Assembly: GCA_027922465.2 (NCBI GenBank) | Contig: BQMF02000471.1 | Location: forward strand, 124,001-188,000 | DNA: 64,000 bases | Source of the DNA: Turritopsis dohrnii | Lineage: Eukaryota; Cnidaria; Hydrozoa; Anthoathecata; Oceaniidae | Direction of reading: 5' to 3' | In this document: positions 23,977-35,961 of the stretch, piece by piece | How the letters are laid out: each line of letters begins with the position of its first letter | Position numbering within the stretch: position 1 is the first letter of the stretch | Program-made: the position numbers and the translations under genes | Notes under the pieces: model-generated | The model's input: only the letters and a program-made list of their open reading frames with translations | Told to the model about the DNA's origin: nothing | Database searches by the model: none

Positions 23977-26751
23977 CCCTCTGGTATCGTTTCTTTTCAA
24001 AAACGACTTAAATGTCATTATTACATTGTTTGAAAGTGAGGCAAGATCTGATGTGACGTAATTTCCAAAAAGGTCTACAATTGAGGGTTTTAACAGAACA
24101 GTTCATTTCGTGGAAAATCGAAGTTCAGATTCTTTTTTGCTACACAGTTAACTACATCACAACCTCCAATCCAAGTTCTTTTGCCTTTTTGAAATATGGA
24201 TAAGGCTCAGAATGAATGGTCCATAAAGAATATTGCATTAATGTAACTCATACTCCATTTTAGGAAATAGATGGTGTCGAAATAATTTTATTTTATTATT
24301 TTTTGTTGCAAAAAGAGAAGAAGATTACATTTTACATACATTGAGCATAAAGTCCTTCTTTGGTTTACTATATCTGTAAATGTTTTCTTATTTAACAATT
24401 AAGAATATTCGAGGCTCAAAATTGAATTCCCGTCGAAGGTTCTGTTAGGAGGGTAGATAATTTGCTATATTTATTCCATAAAGTTACTTAAAATAGAATA
24501 GTTTACAGAATAATTTATCGTGTGTATTGTTTTCTCGAAGGTCGATCTCCACTCTACAAATTCTGTACGTGCAGGGCGGCGGACTACAATTCTACACGCA
24601 TGCGCGTAAGTAAGTAAACCATTGGTGCATTACCAAGCAACAGCGTGCGTTGTGATACCTCATTACACGAAATTAAGCCGCGTACTTTATTAAGCCACAC
24701 AACAAAGAAATAGTCTTTCGCACCATGGTTTTGGCATATGTTTTTTTTCATTATTCGGCTTAGTGACGCAACAAGAATTTCTACACGCATGTTACTTTTC
24801 TCATCATAATTGAAATCACGGTGCGCCTTTATTTTCTAATGTGGCATTATTTCAGAACACTTTGAATGAACCAATCGAATGCCGACTGAAATATAACATT
24901 ATTTTTCTTTTCTGTTTTTGAACTATCTTTGTTATTACGGAAGCTGGGACATCAAAAACCCTCCTATTAAAACACCTTTGGACTACTACTACTTCTCCGG
25001 TCGAAATGGCAGTTTAGCCTATGCTTTACAGTCTGCGGAATTCTCTTAAAGAAAGTAGTGCTTACGCAGGCTAGGATTTTCCACAAAAGCAATTCTATTA
25101 TCTCGCGAATTTCAAAAACTGGCTTCTATGAGTGGATTTCAAATTATGTGAAATTAACGCTAATCTGAGTGGCAATTTAATCTGAGTGGCAATTTAGTTT
25201 CAAACTCTTAACTACTTATTATCACACACCGGGGAACTTAAAGAACGAGTAACTATTACTCACTGAAAACATTATGAAATTAGAAAAACAATGAAAAACA
25301 TAGAAACGAGGCGAAACTTGATAACTAAGCACTAACTCGGCATTTAAACAGAAATTAGGTTTCGATTGTTCAATTTTTTTCTTCTTCTCAAAACTTGTTT
25401 CAAAATCAAAATGGTCTTGCAGACTTGAAAAACAGAACTGCTGAACTAAATTCGTTTTAAGAATCTCCTCTAAAATTACTAAGATTTTTAAAAAAAAATC
25501 CCAATCTACTGAAAACACAGTTCAAATTTCTCGGAATTCACTGAACCATTTCTCAGAAATGGAAAAAAAGAAGTTTTATCTTTCAAATTTTAGAAATTCG
25601 ACCAAATTTAGCAATACAAACAAATTGCAATTTATCTCTCTTTTTTTTACCTGTATTTGTTCTCACAGATTGTATTCTCACTAGGCAGAATATTTCGTCA
25701 CTAACACTATTGTTTCGTACACATGATTTTCTCTGGTCCCTTCTTGGAATTTCTTCAATGCTTTCTTATAAAAAAAATTCGGTTAATGCGAACCTCGGAT
25801 AAGTCGAACATTCCTTATCTCTTATCCCCCCACCGGATAAGGCAAGAGAGACTGTGTTCGAGGTTGATCATTACTATTACACTCTTTTTTTACAAGAAAA
25901 TTCAGGTTCAGAATGGTCCAAAATTTAAGAATATTGGCAACTTGTACTTATTTTGTTGCAAAAAGAGAAGAAAAAGAGATTAAGTTGAAAGTGGGAGAAT
26001 TTGTTAAAAAACCACCGCGAAGGAGTGCATTTCTATAGAAATACACACACAATTTCAATAAAAATTCTCTTCATTGCAGTGATTTTTGGACGCCACTTTA
26101 AACACAGTTCTCCTTTTGGTTTCCTGTCCTTGAACAACTATCAAAGCTAAAATCTTGGGAATGTTTTTTCTCTGGTTGAGCTTTCATATCAATAATAACA
26201 GCAAAAGCTTCGGTACACCATGAGGTCAATTGTTTACAGCCGCCATATTTGTGCTGCACTAAAAATCCTAGCATCTTTCAACGTCGAATTTAAGCAGTGG
26301 AAATCAGGCTAAGCGTATCAGAATAGGATTTTCTAATCCGATCGGACATAGAGAAGTGGAAACCCAGCTTGATGTTTTATTTCTTCCATCGAACAAATCA
26401 AAGTAGCAAAGTCATTGATGGCAAGACGGTTAAAACAGGAGTTGCGAAAAAACGGACGAAATGTGAAGTGACGCCTTTAAAAGTAAATTTCGGCGTTAAT
26501 TTTCTCAACAAACGCCGTTTAAGAGATGTTCTCTTCTATCACTACAGCTTTTCTTATGCGAATAATAAAAAGTTGGAAGATAGTACTTGGAAGTATATCT
26601 TATCCATCTTTAATCTTCCGTTTTTCGTTATCGCCGACGAATTATGATGTTTGGATGTAAACATCAACATGTTACAATGACCCATAAGTCTTTACAGCTA
26701 CCATGATGCAACGGGAAATCATTGTCAGAAAACTCAAAATTCCACCAGATT
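23977..26751. other. Intergenic stretch between the transposon and SSR1
   Basis: No supported gene; frames are short and without domains. It contains one CACTGCGA element (26013-26081). Around 25782-25850 a TTCGGTTAATGCGAAC/GGATAAGTCGAAC segment resembles the ends of pogo/Tigger elements. Around 26290-26370 there are two GTGGAAATCAG / AAGTGGAAACCCAGC ends like those of the TTAA element at 15326-16331. Confidence 0.5.
26013..26081 (+). repeat. CACTGCGA miniature inverted-repeat element, copy 2
   Basis: Ends CACCGCGAAGGAG and CTTCATTGCAGTG, with the central palindrome ATTTCTATAGAAAT and the AATTTCAATAAAAAT block. Same family as the copies at 42010, 43336, 44882, 45296, 46161 and 49505. Confidence 0.75.
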
Positions 26752-26862
26752 ATAGGTGACAGGATTCAACTTAACATTAAGCCCGAACCTTACCCTCACT
26801 TACCCAGACACATTTCACAAGGTTTACACCGTAACATCTAACGTTTGAATCCCTGTCACCTC
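26752..26862. repeat. CATCAAACTT-family inverted-repeat element, copy 1
   Basis: Ends AGGTGACAGGATTCAA and its near-complement TTTGAATCCCTGTCACCT. The interior ACCCTCACTTACCCAGACA ... CAAGGTTTACACCGT is shared with elements at 46783, 48142 and 54357. This copy has different terminal bases from the others. Confidence 0.6.
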
Positions 26863-27314
26863 AACACACTGCCTGTCTCAAACAAAACCTCAATACCAAA
26901 CTAAATCTGAATTCCACCGCTTACTTGAAAAATGGAGGTTCCAAACTAATGAGAGTTGACAAAAAACATCTTGTATTTAAACCAAAAAAAAAAACTTTAT
27001 TCTAGTCATTTCATAAAAATTCCCTCAAAATAGGTTACAATTTCCACCACTGTAGAAAAACATCCACAAGAACATTCGTTTTTTTAAAAAAAAGAAAAAG
27101 AAAACGTAACCTAGTTCTTGATCATTTCGAATGACAGGTAGTTTTTTATTTCTCGAAAAGTCGAAAGATTTTTTTGACACAACTCGGAATACAAAAAGGC
27201 CTAAGAATTAGGTAATGCTTGAAGGAAATGGCATTAACACCTTCCCTGCTACTAAATACACGCGTATTAATTATGAAAAATCTCGCCAATAGGGACGATG
27301 ACGGCGACGACGAA

Positions 27315-30300
27315 TTATTCTTCTCCGGAGCCGGTGCTTCTTTTGACACGTCTTCGTGGCGAACGTCGAGGAGACGGTTTACCTAAAACAATCGTCATCG
27401 TCATGTTAGAATCGATGGTGATGGGAATCGAACTGAAGAACAAGGTTTTCTTTCGACATGTTCAGTAATGTCGAGTGTTGTCATGCGCATGCGCACAAAA
27501 TATTCGCAAAACAAACGGACACAGGAGCAAAAATCGACGCTTAGGAAAGTTTGAAAATTCTTTCGCGCTCAACATTATTAGCCAATCAGATAGGCTTGGC
27601 AGTTTTGTTTACTGTGTCACATTTTGAATTTTACACAAGATGAATGAAAATTAGAAATTAGTGTTCAACATACTTTCACAAATTCAAACAAAGGATGTTT
27701 GGACTATACACTGACAATGAAAACAAGTTTCAAAACTTACTGAAGTCGGTGGTTGTTTCCCGGGGCAGCCAATCGTAATCCACATTGTTTTTGTCACCTT
27801 GGGTCCCAACTTCTGGTGCGGACTTGCTGACAGACTTTTTAAACTGAAGAAGAAACGTGGTCATGACAAAATGTGATTCATGTAAACAGAACATCATTAC
27901 GACACAAACATTGTCAGCTCAGCTCACTTAAAAATCATGAACATTCATAAGGTGTCCTAAGTACAAGTCATCACTGCTGACGTCATCATTTTTCATTTCA
28001 ATAAACACAGAAAATTAATTAGATCAGGGATAACATTCACACAGCGTATTCATGTATTCATAAACTTTTGCAATGAAAGTTTCTGGTTTTCATCAGGAGG
28101 CACGGAATTAAATTCACAACAAGAACAGATGATTTTCTTGTAAGTTTGATTCCAAATTTCAATCAAAGATGGTATCTTGTTTGTAAGGTTTTCTTAAGAT
28201 AATGAAAATGGTGACACCAACAACTAGGGTGTCTTCTGGACATTATTATCTATCCACAACTTACTGCAGCAACTTCATAGAGAAGCAGAGGAGAATCTCA
28301 ATAAAATTAGAGAACAAAAAACCGACTTACTTTGCTATGGGTGAAAGCGTAATTTAAGCCGAAGATCACTAATAAGGCAATCGCAGCCAGTAACACGTAA
28401 AGGAAGAATGTTTCTCCATCAAAGCTTTCTTCGACCTCTTTGAACGTGATGGTCTCGTTGAAAACCCCAGCACCATATTGATTACCGTCCTACGAAAGTC
28501 ACAAAAGCAAATATCTCAACGACGTTACACAGAGCTTCATGTTCTTTGATATCACGTAATTAGTATTTTCACTCGACTTAGCTTTGTACCCAAATATCCA
28601 TATTACTTACGGAATCTTTATAAAACATTAAAACGGTCAATCCGAAGGGCCTTCCGCCGTAACTCTCATGAGGATGGAAGGCATATTGAAAGGAAGCTTC
28701 TTCACCAGGCATCACAACTCGGTTGTACTGGGTACCAGTAAAATTCTGAATATGGTAGCTGTAATCCTGAGGATAACGGAATGAAGCATCGAGTGTTTCC
28801 ACAATGAAGTCTTTCTCCCCTTTGTTGTGGAATCCAACCAAAACGTAAATAGGTTTGCCAGCAGGTAGCTCTAAAAACAAAAATTTGTTCCCCATTCAAA
28901 ACAAAAGGAAATCGAAAATGAAATCCCTCATACACACACCAGCTTCTACCATACCGTCAGAAAACTTAAAAATCATTTACATTATCATAAGGTGTCCTAA
29001 GTTTTCTTCATCATTACTATGGCAACTCGTTTGCATATAATGAGGAACAAGTCTAACATACTGAGATACTACACTCACGTTTATCTGGGTAGTCCGGAAA
29101 CAAGACAGATGTTTCGGCATTAGGACTGGGACGAATCCCTCCTTTTTCCTCTTCGTCTTCAGCGTCCTATTAAATAAAAAGCATGAAACTTCGAATAAAA
29201 AAATTGCTGATAGAAAAGAATGAGAAATGCTTACGCCATGTTACATGAACATCAACTGTGTTTCCTGATCACCAGGTAATTACAAATTGACAAAAAAGAA
29301 AAAAAAAGAAAAAGGAATTGTTGTTACAATGTAAATACAAAAATAAATACATGAAAATAGTTGAGTTTTTACAATTAAAACAGAAAATTATTTCAGTAAA
29401 ACAGAAAGCAATAGCTTGTTTATTTCAACTTACCATTACATTATATTGAATTCATAAATAGTGGCATATAAACAAACTGCTCTCTACCTGTCCTGTCGGC
29501 TGAGTCGTTTCTTCTGCCGCTTCTTCTTCTGTCTCAACCTGCAAATAAAATATAGAAACACTTCGAAATCATCTCACAAGGAAAACACAAAATGCAATGT
29601 TAACTTCTCACACGAGTGAAAAACCACTGCAGCAAAATTGGCTTATGTTCTCTCTTTCTTGAGCAACCTTCAAAATTACCTTTGAATCATTTTCATCAAC
29701 AGTGTCATCTGCATTTACTTCATCTTCAACAGGATCTTCTTGCGCAACAACTAAGTCAAAAAGAAAGTAATACTTACAACACATGAAGCAAATTGTTCAT
29801 AGGTGTTACAAAATTAATGCTTGTAGATCAACAAGTCTCCTGACATGCTCATCACTGGACAGATACGTTGTGCACTGTTCAATATTATCAGTTAAAACTT
29901 TTTTCCAAGCATCAAGATATTCAATAACATAAACATGGTCATTAAACAAATCAAATCACCAATAAAATTCATTAAATGGATCTTATTTTGCTTAATTTTG
30001 AACCAATCTAACAAGATTATCTTTTATTTTTCTACCGGGAATATCAGACATTGTCACTACAAACAACTTGTTCGCCTACATTTCATTCTGGTTAGATGTG
30101 TTTTGTTTCAAGAGTAACATGTGGTTTGATAAAAAGAATGAAGTCCAAAACAAACACACGCTCCTATTAATAAGGACCAGAAATATGGAAAACAAAAATT
30201 TATTTCATCTGGGGGACAGGGTGCACACAAAGTGGCTGAAGGGGGCTATAACAAGGGGGCTATAAGCAAATCGTTTTGCTCCGTCAATAAACCTGTTTAT

Positions 30301-33300
30301 TTGAACCCCTCTTTCACAATTAAACTAACTACTAAAAAACCCTTTGGTAGTTTTACTTTAGTCCATCATATACACTAAAGTTATATAATAATGAACATAA
30401 GCTTTAAAATTGGCAGGAAATTATGCAAAAGTTCTATTTTACTGTTCGAGATATTTGATTGGCTAATTGTTGAGATACGTCAAAACAGTGTGTATCACAA
30501 GATTTATCTATTGACAATACCTAAAAACAGCCCACGAAATTCAGGTCGGCATTCGGCAATGCCGACCTGAAAACCGACCTAGACAAGCATGGGGTCGGCT
30601 AAATTTTGCCGACCTAGATACACAATTTTCACGGCATTTTCCTTTTTCTTATCCTAACGTAATATCAAAACATGATTTCAAACAAATATGTTTAAAATCA
30701 CTTGCACGAAGAATTTTCAGACACAAAAGATTCTGTTTGCTTTCATCAATTCTTCATGTGCAGCACGTGATTTTGATTAACAGGATTCGAAATCAATGCA
30801 CGGATTCGAAATCAAAATTTTACAGCACTCCATCACTTTCTTACGTTATTCATTTATGACAAATTTCTTTAGCAAATCGTATCATCAACGGTGAAGGGTG
30901 TTTAGAAAGATTAATTTTTTTTCGTGCGCAAATATATTTGTGTGAAAAATAGGAAGTTATTTCATAAGTATGTAATCTTCATGTGGAGCAATCATGCCGT
31001 CAAAGAAAATCGTATCAGGTTGGGGTTTTGATTGTCTTGAATATGATTATGTTATGGGTAAGCGACATGTTTATTTAATATGCAGGCTATCACTTTCTTT
31101 TTCTCCTTCATAATCTGCAAAAAAATTCATCGCGTGACTACACTAAAGTGAGTAAAACAATAGAACTGACGTAATTCAATAGAGAAATATAATATGATTC
31201 TTCGTTCATATCAATAAACTTATTTACATACATGACTGCGTTTTTTCTTAAATCTCCGATCCACTTCAATATGAATTTAACATGTGAGTACTGGGCCTTA
31301 CATGGCTACCGTGAGATTAGCACCAAACCATGCGCCATTTTTAAAATCGCCGTTATTGCTTCTTGTAACGCCAGCAACAACAGGATACTACATTGGTAAA
31401 ATTTGAGTGTATGCAGGACTGTGCAAAGTTTTCAATCGTCAGTTGCTATGATTTGCAAAAATAAAAGTGTCGGGAAGAATGTGCAATTTCAGATGAGGTG
31501 AAACCTGTTGTGCCGACCCAGGGAAGCAAGGAGAACGGCAATGCCGACCTAAAGTAAGGCCTAGGTCGGCAAAATTTCGCCGGCCTTAGGCCGGTTTAGG
31601 ACGGCACTTATGTGCCGTCCTAAAATTCTTCGAATTTCGTGGGCTGTAAAAATATTTTGAACTCGCCAACCTATGATTGACAATAAACCATGTTCATTAA
31701 CACCCTCAACGTCAAAATCTTCCAGATTTTCATACTGGCAGAACAAAAAAAGAACTTTCGAATTCTTAAACTTTTTCTAATTAAAAAATTTTCCAACTGT
31801 GTAAAAAACACTGCACAAGACACATTCTCAATCAAAACCAATAAAACAAAATTTCTGTTACAATGATATTTTAAACTGTCACTGAACCACTTTAGATCAA
31901 CTCATGTAAATTTTGGAAATACAACTCGGTTCATGTTAAAACCATGCCAATATCGCAGCTATAGTTGAATCTGCTAATATACATACATTATTTTGATATC
32001 TCAATAATTATCTGACATTTCCTGTGAACAGACAAAATACATTTTCCCAAGTAATTAGATGTCTTTTTATACTTCAAAATTTTGACCATTACTTGCTTCC
32101 AGGACGATCTTTCAGACTATGATTCATTTTTATCTCTCTTCAGAACTTAAAAAGTATTTTCCTATGTTTGTTAGATTATAAAACATTAACATCAAACTAA
32201 CAACTAAATCTTTTTATCATAGAATTCACCAGATTCAGCTATTGATAAATTCACTTACAATGTACAATGTTTTGGTATGTTTAGATAATCAGCTATCAAA
32301 TATATAAAGGCACAAAAAGTGGTGAAAACAAAACATTGCGAGCATCATCGCAGGCTGCCTAAACTGATAAAAGTCACATTATTATACATTAAGTCGCAAG
32401 ACACCATTTTGAGAAAAAATTTTGTTCACATAAAATGCTTTAAAATACATAAATTGAAGCAATATAGAGAAAATTTCCTCTAAGGACATCATGGTCAATA
32501 AGAATGCACCCTCTTTCTGCATTCACTGACTTCTACGGGAGCCAATTCTTCACTTTTCCCGAAATGAGAAAAAATAGCTGGAAATTCCCGAAATATTTTT
32601 TGAGAAAATATTCAAAAGTTGTGAGCACAAAAAATTGGTAAATCCTGAAAAGAAAAATGTGGCATACACAAAATGTCGCTAAAGTCATGAGAATTTGCTC
32701 GCGACTTTCTCGCTAGCAACTTTTCGTGCCTTTAAAGTATTAATAATCTTACATTCTAAATTCATCTATTATCATAAAAAACTATTTCGGCTGGAAAGCA
32801 TTCAACCCTTTTGCACAATTTCCTAATTTCCTTAAAGCTTAAATATACCGTCTTCGTGTCTAATTACGGACAGCCTTTGTAATTACGGACATCAAAATGT
32901 AAACAAACATTCTTGTCACGAAAATAGACATGCATTCTTGCCAAGTTCACCACGTATAACTGAATAAAATGTTTTATGAAACAGAGCAATCCAATAGAGA
33001 GCAATTAGCAGCAACACTTGAAGAATAATGAATGGACCGTGAAAATCATAATGGCCTATATTTCAATACTCAGTAAAAAGTGTCCTCCCCCACTGTTATT
33101 GACGTACAAAAACTTTATTTATTTGATTTATTTTATGATAATTAACTTTTTAGAAGCATGATCTAAAAAAATTTTCATTCCTCAATTCATTTTTAAACAT
33201 AAATTTTGGATGGACCTGTCGATATTTCATGACGGAGGTTGCCATTATTATTTTTTATCCGTAAATATGGCTACCATTGTACACACGGAGCTCATAAAAA

Positions 33301-34031
33301 TACGCACGATTCTCAAGAGAGCGCAGTCTACTTTAAATAATCTTTAAAGTTTAGAAAAGTAAATTCTAAATGGCATATTGGTAATTTTCTAGCGTTCAAA
33401 TAAATCTAATTATCTCTGAAGTTTGTTTTATTACAGTTTGGTTGACAGTACGGGATGTGACGTGTTTTTAATTTACAGACGGTTGGAATTATGTTTTGTC
33501 GATGTCCGTAATTACAAAGGCTGTCCGTAATTAGACACGAAGACGGTATTATGTAGAACTTTAGTGTAATGTAAATTAGTGGAAGTGAAGAGTTAAGAAG
33601 TTTTTAGTAACATTTTGTTGATGAAAAAGGTGCTTACATAGAACATTTAAAATAAGGGATTCATCTATAATAGAATAACTGCCTCCCTTTGTTGAACCTT
33701 AGCATAAAGCATTTCGAAATACAGCTGAAAATGAGTTCTTAAAAAGATGCAGTATCACAAAGTCTTTAGAGAAACAATTTTACATCTAAAATTCCCTAAA
33801 GAATTGTTATTGGAAAAATTTGAAAAGCTCACTTGAAAAGAATCAATCAATTCATCATGTGTCATTCAAATCAAATTAATCCACAAAAAGATCTTATAGA
33901 TAGCAAAGCGAAATTAGAAAAAATATCTAGAAATGCGCTGCGCTTTTTCCCTTACCTTTCCCGATGGAGACAAAATTCAGAGGTAATACTAGTACTGCAA
34001 GCAGTAACCCTAACGAAAAATACTTGAACAT
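27315..34031 (-). CDS. SSR1: Translocon-associated protein subunit alpha (TRAP-alpha)
   Basis: Eight exons on the minus strand: 34031-33956, 29750-29680, 29538-29488, 29166-29079, 28870-28611, 28489-28331, 27843-27741, 27382-27315. Every junction keeps phase and the product is 291 residues, close to the usual size. Residues 1-24 (MFKYFSLGLLLAVLVLP...) are a signal peptide. Residues about 28-80 are the acidic luminal stretch. Residues 96-182 form the conserved luminal domain (VETLDASFRYPQDY, HIQNFTGTQ with a glycosylation site at N138, GGRPFGL). A membrane helix lies at about 210-230, and the cytosolic tail ends in Arg/Lys-rich SPRRSPRRRVKRS. It is an ER membrane glycoprotein of the TRAP complex that assists insertion of secretory proteins at the Sec61 channel. 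The signal-peptide exon is separated by a 4.2 kb intron that holds two transposons. Confidence 0.95.
30528..31646. mobile_element. 1.1 kb non-autonomous DNA transposon with GTCGGC stem-loops
   Basis: Perfect 15-bp terminal inverted repeats, CAGCCCACGAAATTC and its complement, are flanked by an exact 6-bp direct repeat TAAAAA (30522-30527 and 31647-31652). Subterminal parts are rich in hairpins built from GGTCGGC / GCCGACC (30543-30620 and 31513-31620). It is non-coding and lies in SSR1 intron 1. A shorter element with the same GTCGGC hairpins sits at 41013-41128. The superfamily is undetermined. Confidence 0.85.
32846..33548. mobile_element. 699-bp MITE with perfect 46-bp terminal repeats
   Basis: The 46-bp terminal inverted repeats beginning CCGTCTTCGTGTCTAATTAC (32848 inward, 33546 inward) are identical. 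TA lies on both sides (32846-32847 and 33547-33548), as in Tc1/mariner/pogo elements. The repeat contains an internal direct duplication of AATTACGGACA. Identical ends suggest recent mobilisation. It lies in SSR1 intron 1 and has no open frame of note. Confidence 0.88.
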
Positions 34032-35961
34032 CTTTCCCTAATCCAACAACAAACCGTATTACGAAGATATCATTAGATTAAACTACCAGTGTTTGTTACA
34101 CGTAGTCTTTGACTTTCACGTTAAACATTTGCGACCGGTGTAGGGGAGACATGAAAAAAGGACTGGAAACTACTTAGCTGGCTGTTAACCTTTTGTGGAT
34201 AAACATACGAGATGTTATGAATTACGGGATAAAAAAAATAAGTTGGCTGGCCATTTATACTGAAATTTTATTGCTACTTTAATCTTGATAATTCCGTTCT
34301 AAGCATTAGGTTGTATTTTATAATGTTTTCTACATATTATTTCCAAAAAGAAATCTAACTTAAATTTAGCTGGATCTTCTGCAAGTGATTTCTGTTTCAT
34401 TTCTCTAATGGCGTACCAAAACTGCGCAAAATTGGAAATGTTTTCCAACCAAGTTGTACCTATTGCAAGCGCAGCATTTCTCGTTTATCTGCTACCTCAC
34501 TATTTGTATGATACTGTTTGTAGACTGAGTATTTGAGGTATACTCTCCGAAAAAATAAACATCAGACACCTGGACCCATTTAATATCGAAACTTCGACAG
34601 TCCGTGTGTGAACTGAAGTGATGCTATTTGGCCAGTTTTAGTTTTCTTACTCTTTTCCCCAAACTACGTGATTTAGGTCACACTTTTTAAAACCCTAGTG
34701 TTTTTTATCGGAAGCAAAAGAAACACGTCCTCAAAATGCAAAATACCGAACTGTGTCGATCTTCCCTTTTTTACCTGTGGTGGGGTTTATGATGTATTAT
34801 CAATGGATATTTTGAATGTTTGATATTGTTTGTTTGCTTTCAAAATCACTCCATAATATTCCGTAATTTCCCACAATGCAGAACACAGATGATCGCTTTT
34901 TCAGAAATGTAAATTTTGTTTTGAGAGTTATATAAAGGTCGTTGTTCAGAGTGTGGACACGCCGAATAAGCATATCTTACTTAGATGTAATGATATATTG
35001 TTGCTAAGGCTAGTTAATGAGAGAAATGATCGTTTTTCATGTTCTATATTAGATCACTTTCCGTTCACCATTTTAACCTTTTCATTTTTGGTCACCTTTC
35101 TTTCTTTGACACGGGACATATCAAAGAGAAACTAGACATATTTTCAAATCTAATAACCGTAGCATTTTTTGTAACCCAGAATACAAGTTTTTATTTTATT
35201 TTCATTCAAAGAACTGTTTCGCAAACTATAATGAGGAAACAAAATTTGAAGAAAAAGTTCCATGACAACATGAAATTAATTCAATGAAATAACTAAAGAC
35301 GATGAAAATAGCTACTGTCCTAAACCAGCACTGGCAGCCAGGCATTTTGATATACAACAACATCCATGCGAAGGGGTTTCGCTTGCCACTTGTGAACAGT
35401 ATGGGTGTTGGACTGAGACTACACGTTAAATTTGCCATCAAAAAAACACCACACCGTAGAGCTTGAAACACTGTGATAGTTTGTTAGTTTGTTGCATTTT
35501 TTTGTAGTGAGGGGATGTGCTAAAATGGATGAGTAGGTAAGAAAGATGTAAGCAAACAGAAACATTTTTCAAGCAAGGAAAAACTTCAAATAAACAAATA
35601 TTTATAAACATTCAAGGACATAGTAGAATTAGGGGGGTCTGGGGTCTTGAGCGCCCTCTCTCCATAATAGAGATTTGTTGAAAAGGGTTTTTTTTACCTT
35701 AGCCTGATACTTCCTTTCTTTTAAGATAAGGGCATTGACTTGATTTTATTTATAACCGTGGGACGGTCATTTAAGTAGCCATTTACTGCTATGGTTGAGC
35801 ATGATTTGCTTTCACATAATTATGTTCACTTAGCTTGATCAATTTTCATTTATTTCAATGATATCATTCCACATGATATTTGATTTTAGAAATCACACGA
35901 TAATGATGTCGTTCTTTATAAACAATTGTTTTTCATTATAGCTCTAGAACACTAAGAAACG
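34032..35961. other. Divergent intergenic region between SSR1 and NEDD8
   Basis: The two genes point away from each other with 1.9 kb between start codons, so both 5' ends and promoters must lie here. No GC-rich island, convincing TATA box or additional gene is visible. Confidence 0.5.
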
